NCBI RefSeq assembly: GCF_901482695.1
Contig: NZ_LR590484.1
Span: 5,084,001-5,148,000, forward strand
Direction of reading: 5' to 3'
Source: Sphingobacterium thalpophilum
GTDB taxonomy: Bacteria > Bacteroidota > Bacteroidia > Sphingobacteriales > Sphingobacteriaceae
DNA: 64,000 bases
This document shows, piece after piece, positions 50,677 through 58,949 of the stretch. Positions within the stretch are counted from its first letter, which is position 1; each line of letters begins with the position of its first letter. The notes beneath the pieces were generated by a model. It did no database searches, was not told the origin of the DNA, and worked only from the letters and a program-made list of their open reading frames with translations. A program made the translations under genes and the position numbers.

Positions 50677-52284
50677 ATGATGAAAATATTGAAGATTACC
50701 TTACTGGCGTTAGTCGGATTGATGCCAGCGATTACAAATGCCCAAAAAACAGGCAAAACTAAACGTCCCAATATTGTCTATATCATGAGCGACGACCATG
50801 GGTATCAAGCGGTTAGTGCTTACGGATTTGGATTGAACCATACACCGCATATTGATCGTCTTGCCAAAGAAGGAGTCATATTTACACGAGCCTCTGTGAC
50901 CAACTCTTTATGTGCGCCTAGTCGTGCTGTGTTATTGACAGGCAAGCATAGCTACATCAACGGCAAAATAGACAATGAAGCAAAATTTGACTGGAATCAA
51001 GATAACTTTGCCAAAATCCTTCAAAAAAACGGCTATCAAACCGCATTAATTGGCAAAATCCATATGGACGGTCTGCCACAGGGCTTCGATCATTCTGCAG
51101 TTTTGATTGATCAGGGCGAATACTACAATCCGAATTTTATCGTCAATGGTGTCAAAAAACAGATCCAAGGCTATGTGACTGACCTGACCACGGATATGAC
51201 ATTGGACTGGATAGCCAAACGCGATACGAGCAGACCGTTCTGTGTACTATATCATCAAAAGGCACCCCATCGAGAATGGCTTCCTGCACTCCGGCACTTA
51301 AAAGAATATACATCCCGGACCTATAAAGAGCCTCAAAATCTATTCGACAATTACGAAGGAAGAGGCACAGCAGCAAAAACTGCTGAAATGAACATTCTAA
51401 AACACATGAACTGGGCCGGAGACAGCAAGGTTCCACCGGCAATGATGGACGAGCTCGGCATTAAAGAATATCTCAGCTGGGATAAAGCTGCCTTCAATGG
51501 AAATCTAGGTCGCATGACAAGTGCTGAGCGGGCCGCCTGGGACAAGGTCTATGATCCGATCATGGCAGATTTTAAAAGCCGATACGCTGGCATGTCCTCG
51601 ACAGATCTCATGCGTTGGCGTTATCAGCGATATATGCAAGATTATCTGGGAACGGTCGCTGCTGTAGATGAAGGTGTAGGAAGATTACTTGATTTCCTGA
51701 AAGCTAATAACCTGGACGATAACACCATAGTGATTTATACATCCGACCAAGGCTTCTACCTTGGCGAACACGGTTGGTTTGACAAGCGATTTATGTACGA
51801 AGAATCCTTGCGAACTCCCCTCCTAATCCGCTATCCGGGAGAAATAAAAGCAGGACAGTCATCAAATGCCCTCGTCCAGAATCTGGACTTTGCTCCGACG
51901 CTATTGGACTACGCAGGCGTCGAAATTCCGAAGGACATGCAAGGCAAGTCATTCAGGAACTTATTAAACGGGAAGGAACAAAAATGGCGGGAAGCGGTAT
52001 ATTACACCTACTACGAGTATCCTTCCATCCACATGGTAAAGCGACATTACGGAATCAGGACAGAACGCTATAAATTGATGCACTTCTATTACGATGTGGA
52101 CGAATGGGAATTGTATGACCTTGAGAACGACCCACAGGAGATGATAAACGTCTATAATGATCCAGCCTATAGCAAGGTACGCAAAGAGATGCACCAAAAA
52201 CTTGAAGCAGCACGTACATATTACAAAGACTCGGACGAAAACAACAATCGTTACCTGCCAACTGCCAAGAAAAGAAATCTTTAG
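50677..52284 (+). CDS. Secreted type I sulfatase
   Basis: Arylsulfatase/heparan N-sulfatase-type enzyme of about 535 residues. ATG at 50677 or 50680 starts a signal peptide cut after ITNA-Q; the longer open frame upstream is dropped. The formylglycine motif is CAPSR in SLCAPSRAVLLTG, and the metal site is IMSDDHGYQA at the N-terminus. KIHMDG and the C-terminal DPQEMINVYNDP complete the family pattern. It should act in the periplasm on sulfated glycans, although neighbouring polysaccharide-utilisation genes (SusC/D) are absent. Maturation needs an anaerobic or FGE-type activating enzyme elsewhere. Confidence 0.93.
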   Translation: MMKILKITLLALVGLMPAITNAQKTGKTKRPNIVYIMSDDHGYQAVSAYGFGLNHTPHIDRLAKEGVIFTRASVTNSLCAPSRAVLLTGKHSYINGKIDNEAKFDWNQDNFAKILQKNGYQTALIGKIHMDGLPQGFDHSAVLIDQGEYYNPNFIVNGVKKQIQGYVTDLTTDMTLDWIAKRDTSRPFCVLYHQKAPHREWLPALRHLKEYTSRTYKEPQNLFDNYEGRGTAAKTAEMNILKHMNWAGDSKVPPAMMDELGIKEYLSWDKAAFNGNLGRMTSAERAAWDKVYDPIMADFKSRYAGMSSTDLMRWRYQRYMQDYLGTVAAVDEGVGRLLDFLKANNLDDNTIVIYTSDQGFYLGEHGWFDKRFMYEESLRTPLLIRYPGEIKAGQSSNALVQNLDFAPTLLDYAGVEIPKDMQGKSFRNLLNGKEQKWREAVYYTYYEYPSIHMVKRHYGIRTERYKLMHFYYDVDEWELYDLENDPQEMINVYNDPAYSKVRKEMHQKLEAARTYYKDSDENNNRYLPTAKKRNL

Positions 52285-52306
52285 CCGTTTTTAATATATT
52301 CGTATC

Positions 52307-52348
52307 CAGACTCCATGTTACCTTACGATAGCATGGAGTCTGTGTTTT
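52307..52348 (+). terminator. Terminator after the sulfatase
   Basis: Perfect 11-bp arms 52307-52317 and 52332-52342 with a 14-base loop, followed by TGTTTT. It lies 22 bases after the stop. Confidence 0.7.
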
Positions 52349-52473
52349 CAGTTTTCGATCTTATTATTCCGCTGACGGACCAGATACTCCCACTGATCAC
52401 CGAAAGCCGGTCTTTGATCAAACAACTTTTGCACTGATAGACGTTAGGGGCATCTTTGCCACAAAAAAATATC

Positions 52474-53193
52474 ATGGCAAAAACAAACAACTATCTGATT
52501 CTGGCAATACTTATCTTACTGTTCCGCATACCACTTCATGCTAACCCTCAAGACTCTACCAGCACCTGTGACAATAGGCAGAAACCTCTCGCGGCCATTG
52601 TCTCCACAGGCATGCTTGGATACGGACTTTCCGCTCTAGTCATCCACCCACTAAGACAGATCGACATAACAACAAAAGAAATAGCAAACAGATTCTATCC
52701 GCGACGGACATATATGGATGACTTGATCCAATATACTCCAGCATTGGCTGTGTTTGCACTTGACCTCACAGGCCTAAAAGCAAAGCACACGATACCGCAT
52801 CGTCTGACAGTTCTATTTACTGCGGCTGCACTAACTGCTTCCACCACACACATCCTAAAAAATAGTACAGCGATATGGAGGCCTGATCGCTCCAACCGGA
52901 AGTCGTTTCCGTCGGGACATACAGCGACGGCTTTTATGGGCGCACATATTCTTTTCAAAGAATATAGGCATCAGAATATCTGGATCGCTTCGTCGGGTTA
53001 TGTCGTAGCAGGAACCACAGGTTTATTGCGCATCTTAAATAACAAACATTGGCTAAGCGATGTTTTGGCCGGAGCCGGAATCGGAATCCTTTCAACTGAA
53101 CTGGCTTATCTGATGACACCAAAAATAAAAAAAATAATAAAACCGGATCTGTCTGGCGATCACCCTATGCTAAAAGCCACTTTTAGTTTTTAA
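52474..53193 (+). CDS. PAP2 family phosphatase
   Basis: A 239-residue membrane-associated acid phosphatase of the PAP2 superfamily, acting on lipid phosphates such as undecaprenyl pyrophosphate or phosphatidic acid. The three motifs are intact: KNSTAIWRPD, SFPSGHTATAF and the last, NNKHWLSDVLAG with the nucleophile histidine. ATG at 52474 (MAKTNNYLIL) provides a signal-type first helix ending near LHA-N; the TTG 6 codons upstream is less likely. The protein is probably periplasmic or OM-associated. It converges on the LytTR regulator gene. Confidence 0.9.
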   Translation: MAKTNNYLILAILILLFRIPLHANPQDSTSTCDNRQKPLAAIVSTGMLGYGLSALVIHPLRQIDITTKEIANRFYPRRTYMDDLIQYTPALAVFALDLTGLKAKHTIPHRLTVLFTAAALTASTTHILKNSTAIWRPDRSNRKSFPSGHTATAFMGAHILFKEYRHQNIWIASSGYVVAGTTGLLRILNNKHWLSDVLAGAGIGILSTELAYLMTPKIKKIIKPDLSGDHPMLKATFSF

Positions 53194-53205
53194 GTGGTAG
53201 AAATA

Positions 53206-53910
53206 CTAGAGTGATACGATTCGCTTCAGGAAATCCTCCCGGCGATGTTTGGATAGGGGCAGTTCATGTCCTGATATAAAAATTCTGTTTCCTTTAATGC
53301 TACTGATATACGCAATATTGATTAAATACGACTTGTGGATTCTATAGAATTGTTGCCCATTTAGCTTTTCGCTCATCGAGACCATGGTCTGATGAGCGAT
53401 ATATATTGTGCTATCTGTATATATTTTGATGTAGTTCTGCATTGCTTCTATGAACAAAATATCGTCCAAATTAACTTTCACCAATGCATCATTATGCCGG
53501 ACGTATAGGTCAGTTACTCGTCGTTCCCTCTCAACAGGGCTTGTTTTTTTGCGTGAATGCGCCTTTTCTATCGCCGCCAAGAGCCGTGGTAAACCAATTG
53601 GTTTCAATAGATAGTCAACCACATTAAGACGATACCCTTCTAAGGCATATTCCGAATACGCAGTCGTCAATATCACCAAAGGTGGCGACAGTATACTTTC
53701 TAACCATTCCAGTCCGCTGATATCAGGCATGTTGATATCCAGAAAAACAAGATCAATCTGATGCTGTTTCAATTTTTCACTAGCTTCAAACGCTGAAAAA
53801 CACATATCCACAACGCTAACATCAGCTATTTTGCCCAAATAATATTTCATTCCTTGAGCCGCCAGGGGCTCATCATCGACAATCAGACAAGATAGTGGTT
53901 TTTTATTCAT
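53206..53910 (-). CDS. LytTR-family response regulator
   Basis: A response regulator with an N-terminal receiver domain (phosphorylated Asp in LVFLDINMPD, about residue 55; LKPIGLPRLL with the conserved Lys-Pro) and a C-terminal LytTR DNA-binding domain (MSEKLNGQQFYRIHKSYLIN). ATG at 53910 is used; the codon before it is a TTG. It lies 17 bases after the sensor kinase gene on the same strand and forms a two-component system with it. The regulon is not known; PAP2 or the kinase itself are candidate targets. Confidence 0.93.
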   Translation of the reverse strand: MNKKPLSCLIVDDEPLAAQGMKYYLGKIADVSVVDMCFSAFEASEKLKQHQIDLVFLDINMPDISGLEWLESILSPPLVILTTAYSEYALEGYRLNVVDYLLKPIGLPRLLAAIEKAHSRKKTSPVERERRVTDLYVRHNDALVKVNLDDILFIEAMQNYIKIYTDSTIYIAHQTMVSMSEKLNGQQFYRIHKSYLINIAYISSIKGNRIFISGHELPLSKHRREDFLKRIVSL

Positions 53911-53927
53911 CAATTTGTGTATTTTGG

Positions 53928-54977
53928 TTATCTATAAATTACGAGCAATGCGCTATAATCAGTCTCTGTCTCCTTTATTTCAAGCAAAAATCGATCTGGG
54001 TAGATTAAATTCAGTCGTTTTCGAAGATTAATCAGGCCAAGTCCGGACTGTAGTTCATGTCTGTCGGCTCTATTTTTTTCGGATCGGGAATTTTTTGTAT
54101 AAAAATATATATCCTCGGCTTCCTGCCACAACCTTACCTCTACTTTTCCCAGCTCTGTAGATGGCTTGAAAACATGTTTAAAGCTATTTTCCAACAAAAT
54201 AAAAAAGAGATGGGGCGCAATGTCCCCCTGCGGGTTCACAATTTGCCAAAAACAATCTACCGTAAGCCTATTATCCCAGCGAATGCACTCTATAGCAACA
54301 TAGTCTTTTAGAAAAGCGATTTCTACATGGAGATCGATCCGCTCTTTATTGCCTTCGTAAAGTTGATAACGCAACACATCAGCATATCTTAACAATAACA
54401 TAGACGCCCTTTCCTTATCCGTCTGCATCAATATATGGATATGATTCAGTATATTGAAGGTAAAATGCGGGTTGATCTGAGCCTGCAGCCCGACCAGCTG
54501 ACTTTCAATCAGATCCCTCTGTAAGTGGCTATGCTGCTCCGATAACTTCGAATGGGCATACAAAAATCTCAATCCGCCAAATCCGAGATTCAACAATAAG
54601 GCTACGGGCACAAAACTAGCTACCGAAATGCTAAATTTATCCGGTGTTCCTTCCGGAATCTGCGCGATGATTCCTCTATTTCCAAGAAGAAATAGCAGCT
54701 CATCGCAACAATATAGCAGAACCGCCTGCAGCAAGGATAGACTCACCAAAATGATGACAAAAATATAGCCTCGATTACGCACAATTGTCTTCGGCAGAAA
54801 GTAATGACATAGTACAAAAGTAGTAGCGATCAACACACCCAGCGGCATGCCTAAAAAAACAATTTTTGAAAATAAATCATTTGGATGATAATCGCTTACG
54901 CCCCATATAACAGCACAAATAATGAACCATACTAAAAAAAACAAGACATTAAACTGTTTGCCTACCAACCATTTCAT
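53928..54977 (-). CDS. Membrane sensor histidine kinase (PF06580/LytS-YehU-type)
   Basis: A 349-residue kinase with four predicted membrane helices in the first ~155 residues and no periplasmic sensor domain of note. The kinase domain has the signature LQAQINPHFTFNILNHIH with the phospho-His in HFTFN, the N-box ILLENSFKHVF, and the glycine box GLGLINLRKRL. This is the one-HPK-type partner of LytTR regulators in Bacteroidota. The stimulus is unknown. The genes are adjacent and co-oriented with the regulator. Confidence 0.92.
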   Translation of the reverse strand: MKWLVGKQFNVLFFLVWFIICAVIWGVSDYHPNDLFSKIVFLGMPLGVLIATTFVLCHYFLPKTIVRNRGYIFVIILVSLSLLQAVLLYCCDELLFLLGNRGIIAQIPEGTPDKFSISVASFVPVALLLNLGFGGLRFLYAHSKLSEQHSHLQRDLIESQLVGLQAQINPHFTFNILNHIHILMQTDKERASMLLLRYADVLRYQLYEGNKERIDLHVEIAFLKDYVAIECIRWDNRLTVDCFWQIVNPQGDIAPHLFFILLENSFKHVFKPSTELGKVEVRLWQEAEDIYFYTKNSRSEKNRADRHELQSGLGLINLRKRLNLIYPDRFLLEIKETETDYSALLVIYR

Positions 54978-55121
54978 ACTCCTAAAGTAACAAAATTTAA
55001 GGAGTAGTTATGAAAACAAACTTTGAAGCTCGCTTTTAATCAGTACCGAACATCGTCATTACTAAAGCCAAACACTTGATACTACTAATAATATTAGTAT
55101 ATTTGAACTAAAATATTTAGC

Positions 55122-56369
55122 ATGGATAGATTGGAAGAAAAATTGCGTATCCTCGCCGATGCTGCAAAATATGATGTGAGCTGTAGTTCTTCAGGATCGA
55201 CACGAAAAAACAAGGGCGGTGTCGGTGACGCATCTTATTCGGGTATATGCCATAGTTATACAGAGGATGGACGTTGTGTATCCTTACTCAAAATACTATT
55301 GACCAACCATTGTATCTATGACTGCGCTTTCTGTGTCAGCCGGCGGAGCAACGATGTGCAGCGCGCTGCATTTACAGTGGATGAGGTGGTCTCGTTGACC
55401 ATGAATTTTTACCGCAGAAACTTTATTGAAGGTCTTTTTCTAAGTTCAGGCATTTTCAAAAATGCCGACTATACAATGGAAAGGCTACTGAGCATCGTAA
55501 AAAAGCTCCGTAATGAACAACGTTACAATGGCTACATCCATCTCAAAACCATTCCGGGTGCCAACGAGCAACTTATCCAGGAGGCCGGATTATATGTCGA
55601 CCGCATGAGCATCAACCTCGAGTTACCCACAGAGGCTGGATTGAAATTGATGGCTCCGGAAAAAGACCATGAATCCGTAAAGAAACCGCTCGAATTTGTC
55701 AACAGCAAGTTGATACAGTATCGCGAGGAAAAGAAACTCATCAAGAGCGTACCTTCATTTGTCCCCGCTGGACAGAGTACACAGATGGTAATCGGTGCTA
55801 CACCTGAAAACGACTATGAAATTATGCAGGTTGCTGCTAATTTTTACAAACACTACCAACTAAAGCGTGTTTACTACTCGGGCTATGTTCCGATTTCCAA
55901 CAACCACTCTATACTGCCACAAATCGGAACACCTCCTCCCTTAGTGCGAGAAAATAGACTTTATCAGACGGATTGGCTGATGCGTTTTTATGGTTTTGAC
56001 ATTCAGGAGATTTTGCATCCCGGACATACAGACCTAGAACTTGATATCGATCCTAAGCTAAGCTGGGCACTGCGAAATCCGCAGCTATTTCCGGTAGATA
56101 TCAATACTGCCGACTACCGAATGATTATCCGTATTCCGGGAATAGGCCGGCAGTCTGCATCGAAAATCATTCAGGCGCGCAAATTTGGCCGACTGCATGA
56201 GTATCAGGTAAAAAAAATGGGGATTGCTTTTCATCGGGCCCGGCACTTTATGACCTGTGCAGACTCCGCCATCGGTCTGGGCTATCCAGACATGCAAAAG
56301 GTCCGCCAACAGATCGTAGGCCGGCCCAGCGGTAAAACAACGTTTTCTTCACAATTAACACTCTTCTAA
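55122..56369 (+). CDS. Putative DNA modification/repair radical SAM protein (TIGR03916-like)
   Basis: A 415-residue radical SAM enzyme. The 4Fe-4S motif is CIYDCAFC (Cys 64, 68, 71), with additional Cys 21, 43 and 52 near the N-terminus, and the radical SAM barrel follows. Residues about 323-378 form a helix-hairpin-helix DNA-binding domain (DINTADYRMIIRIPGIG), which suggests DNA as substrate. This is the conserved partner of the DUF4130 protein encoded next; their stop and start overlap by one base. The family is considered a putative DNA repair or modification system, but the reaction is unknown. It is transcribed divergently from the LytTR kinase. Confidence 0.9.
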   Translation: MDRLEEKLRILADAAKYDVSCSSSGSTRKNKGGVGDASYSGICHSYTEDGRCVSLLKILLTNHCIYDCAFCVSRRSNDVQRAAFTVDEVVSLTMNFYRRNFIEGLFLSSGIFKNADYTMERLLSIVKKLRNEQRYNGYIHLKTIPGANEQLIQEAGLYVDRMSINLELPTEAGLKLMAPEKDHESVKKPLEFVNSKLIQYREEKKLIKSVPSFVPAGQSTQMVIGATPENDYEIMQVAANFYKHYQLKRVYYSGYVPISNNHSILPQIGTPPPLVRENRLYQTDWLMRFYGFDIQEILHPGHTDLELDIDPKLSWALRNPQLFPVDINTADYRMIIRIPGIGRQSASKIIQARKFGRLHEYQVKKMGIAFHRARHFMTCADSAIGLGYPDMQKVRQQIVGRPSGKTTFSSQLTLF

Positions 56370-57163
56370 TGGTATATATCTACGACGCTACTTTCAAAGG
56401 GCTCCTTACTGCTACGTTCACCGCCTTCGAATACAGAGAATTTATGGTTAAACTAATAACCAATAGAGGCCAGCAGGAACAATTGTTTGGTTCGCGAAGG
56501 GAGATACAGTCAGATAGCGAAAAAGCAGCACGCGTATATCGAGGCCTGACTAAACAGCTTACTCCCAAAATAGCGGCAGATTTTTGGCGGGCCTTTCTAT
56601 GCGAAAATCCGAAAGTTAGCCAGACTATCTTTGACCTGATCATTTCTATTTTCCGGGGCGCCGGCGATATCCTTCATAACTTTGGAGATGAGAAGGTACT
56701 CCAATTTAATCAGGCACTACAAAAGGTAAACCGCGAACGTCATCGGATGAAGGCATTCATTCGGTTTCAGAAAAGCTCAAACAGCCATTACGTAGCTGTA
56801 ATCGAACCTGACTTTAATGTCCTTCCCCTAATCATAGATTTTTTTAGACAGCGTTATGCAGATCAGGTATGGCTTATTTATGACAAGAAAAGACGTTATG
56901 GCATCTACTATAATCTGCAAACCGTCACAGAAGTCACGCTGGATGTGCAAGAGACCAAAACGCTGCAAAAATCTTCGGAAAGTATTTTTGTTGATCCGCA
57001 AGATGCAAATTACGAAAATTTATGGTGCAGCTATTTTGAAAGCACTAATATCGAGGCCAGAAAAAACCTCAGCTTACATATAAAACATGTGCCTAAACGT
57101 TATTGGAGATATCTCCCCGAAAAAAGAAAGTCCTTATTCGTTAAAGGCAATAACAAAACATAA
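56369..57163 (+). CDS. TIGR03915/DUF4130 family putative DNA repair protein
   Basis: A 264-residue protein of the DUF4130 type, always paired with the radical SAM enzyme above. It begins at the A of the partner's stop codon (TAATG overlap), so the two are translationally coupled. Recognisable stretches are MVYIYDATFKGLLTATFTAFE, HRMKAFIRFQ and DFFRQRYADQVWLIYDKKRRYGIYY in the middle. DUF4130 is also found fused to uracil-DNA-glycosylase-like domains, which supports a DNA repair role. No nuclease motif that I can name is visible. Function unproved. Confidence 0.9.
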   Translation: MVYIYDATFKGLLTATFTAFEYREFMVKLITNRGQQEQLFGSRREIQSDSEKAARVYRGLTKQLTPKIAADFWRAFLCENPKVSQTIFDLIISIFRGAGDILHNFGDEKVLQFNQALQKVNRERHRMKAFIRFQKSSNSHYVAVIEPDFNVLPLIIDFFRQRYADQVWLIYDKKRRYGIYYNLQTVTEVTLDVQETKTLQKSSESIFVDPQDANYENLWCSYFESTNIEARKNLSLHIKHVPKRYWRYLPEKRKSLFVKGNNKT

Positions 57164-57198
57164 ATACAACAAATTGGCCGTTTCTATGTTCTAAGGAT

Positions 57199-57483
57199 AT
57201 GGAAAGACATTATTTGAAAGGAAACACGATTTCTACCGGCCATAGCGACCCTAAAGGTAGAAACAGCAGGCAATATGTAGTCAGTGAAATTACTCTTAAT
57301 GGGCAGCTTGTTGGCGTCGGCATATATTATGATGGTTCGGACGAACTTCGGGCAGCGGTCGTAGCAAACGAACAGGGCCAAGGCGTAGAAATCCGGAATT
57401 TGCATGATGAGCATTACCCTGAGGCGCAGTCAGACGACGACCTCGCCACACTATGGCCGCTCTATGAAAAACTGGTCAGATAG
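57199..57483 (+). CDS. Hypothetical 94-aa protein downstream of the DNA-repair pair
   Basis: A small, soluble, acidic protein (94 residues) of unknown function. The start ATG at 57199 is 35 bases after the DUF4130 stop, on the same strand. No signal, no Cys, no obvious motif; the pattern YVVSEITLNGQLVGVGIYYDG suggests paired beta strands. It may be co-transcribed with the DNA-repair pair. A 15-bp hairpin follows 80 bases later. Confidence 0.6.
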   Translation: MERHYLKGNTISTGHSDPKGRNSRQYVVSEITLNGQLVGVGIYYDGSDELRAAVVANEQGQGVEIRNLHDEHYPEAQSDDDLATLWPLYEKLVR

Positions 57484-57562
57484 TCAGTACCACTCTTTAC
57501 TCTGCGTTGTATTGCTTTTTGGCAATCATTGGAAGCTCAAATATTACCGTACTATGTTTTCA

Positions 57563-57601
57563 TATATGCTGGACGCTGCGGATCATAGCGTCCAGCATAT
57601 A
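57563..57601. terminator. 15-bp hairpin between convergent units
   Basis: Perfect arms 57563-57577 and 57587-57601 with a nine-base loop. It lies between the 94-aa gene (plus) and the efflux operon end (minus) and has no strong T-run on either side, so it may end both units inefficiently. Confidence 0.6.
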
Positions 57602-57630
57602 CGAAAATTCATTTTTAGCTTTTGTGACTG

Positions 57631-58941
57631 CTAATGTTCATGCCCTCCGGTATTGCTCATCTTGGCATTGATGAAAAAGCCCCCGTTAACTACGATCCTT
57701 GTTTGCTGCGGAATTTCCCGCATGGGAGTAATCGCCGTGTATCCGATTGCAGAAACACCCTTCTGCACTTCAATTTTTTCAAAGTTTATACTTTTTCCTT
57801 GTGCAGCTGCATGCTTTGCTGCTTCCATTTCGTTTTTATGTGCATGTTTTGATTCCCCTTCATCATGGCTATGGGCATGTTCATCATGGTCTTCATGGGC
57901 TCCGGCCGGCTTACTGGTTTCGATAAAAATATAATATTTGCCGTCCGCCTCGACGATAGCGCTATTGGGTACCGCCGGTGTTGTCACCTCGTTAATACCA
58001 ATTATCCCCGTGATGTTCATCCCGTCGATCAGACCGACTTTACTGCCGATCACCGTGCTATGCACAGCAATGGTCTTACTCTCGTTCTCAAACGACGAAC
58101 CTATGGTAAATACCTTGGCTGAATAGGTTTTGTCCGGATTGTTGGTCAGCTGAAAGTGGATGATCTGGCCGACTTTGATTAAAGGGAGATCCTTTTCAAA
58201 GACTTGAAGATCCAAATGCAACAAACTATTGTCCACAATCTCGATAACAGGGGACGACACATCAACATAACTACCGATCTTAGCAAACACATTGCTTACT
58301 GTCCCACTAATCGGACTGGTTACCACCAAAGAAGTCTTCAGATTTGACAAGTTGACATGGCTTGGGTTAATACCCATCAGCTGAATTTGTTGCTGCAACG
58401 AGGCCTTTCTCGCACGCAGGCTATTGAATTCAGCTGTCGCTGCCTGTAAATTTTTTCTCGCACCTGCATTCCCTGCGTTTAATTCTTCTTGACGGGCCAT
58501 CTCCTGCGCCGCAAGTGTAATTTTACTTTCTAAAGCAACATACTCTTCCTGAAGCTGTACAAATTGTGGGTTGATGATCGTGGCGATCACCTGCCCTTTG
58601 CGAACAATATCACCCAGTTGAACGTTTAACGTTTTTATCACTCCGCCATATAAGGAAGTCGCATTTGCCTTGTTATTATTTGGCACACTCAGCAGGCCGT
58701 TGGCTTTAATGGTCGTTTCAAGTTGTTTTTGTTCAATATTTCCAAAGGTGATGCCCACAGATTCTATCTGCTGTTCGTTGAGAGCTGTAACCGTCTCCGT
58801 CCCTTCTTCATGGCCTTCACCTCCACCTGCTTCAGTCGCGTTGTCCTGTGTATGACCCTCGCCCCCCGGACGCGATGGCCCGCAGCTAAACAAAAGACTG
58901 CTGACCATAATTGCAAAAAATATACTGATTATACCTTTCAT
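57631..58941 (-). CDS. RND efflux periplasmic adaptor, CzcB/CusB-like, His-rich
   Basis: A 436-residue membrane-fusion lipoprotein with lipobox LLFSC (Cys 20). The lipoyl/barrel-sandwich halves are present (ATSLYGGVIKTLNVQLGDIVRKGQVIATI and VVTSPISGTVSNVFAKIGSYVDVSSPVIEI), with a coiled-coil hairpin between. The domain after residue ~345 has a striking histidine/glutamate-rich insertion (DHDEHAHSHDEG, KHAHKNE) likely to bind Zn, Co, Ni or Cu. It is the last gene of the efflux operon, 8 bases after the fused permease gene. Confidence 0.93.
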   Translation of the reverse strand: MKGIISIFFAIMVSSLLFSCGPSRPGGEGHTQDNATEAGGGEGHEEGTETVTALNEQQIESVGITFGNIEQKQLETTIKANGLLSVPNNNKANATSLYGGVIKTLNVQLGDIVRKGQVIATIINPQFVQLQEEYVALESKITLAAQEMARQEELNAGNAGARKNLQAATAEFNSLRARKASLQQQIQLMGINPSHVNLSNLKTSLVVTSPISGTVSNVFAKIGSYVDVSSPVIEIVDNSLLHLDLQVFEKDLPLIKVGQIIHFQLTNNPDKTYSAKVFTIGSSFENESKTIAVHSTVIGSKVGLIDGMNITGIIGINEVTTPAVPNSAIVEADGKYYIFIETSKPAGAHEDHDEHAHSHDEGESKHAHKNEMEAAKHAAAQGKSINFEKIEVQKGVSAIGYTAITPMREIPQQTRIVVNGGFFINAKMSNTGGHEH

Positions 58942-58949
58942 TGTACCTT

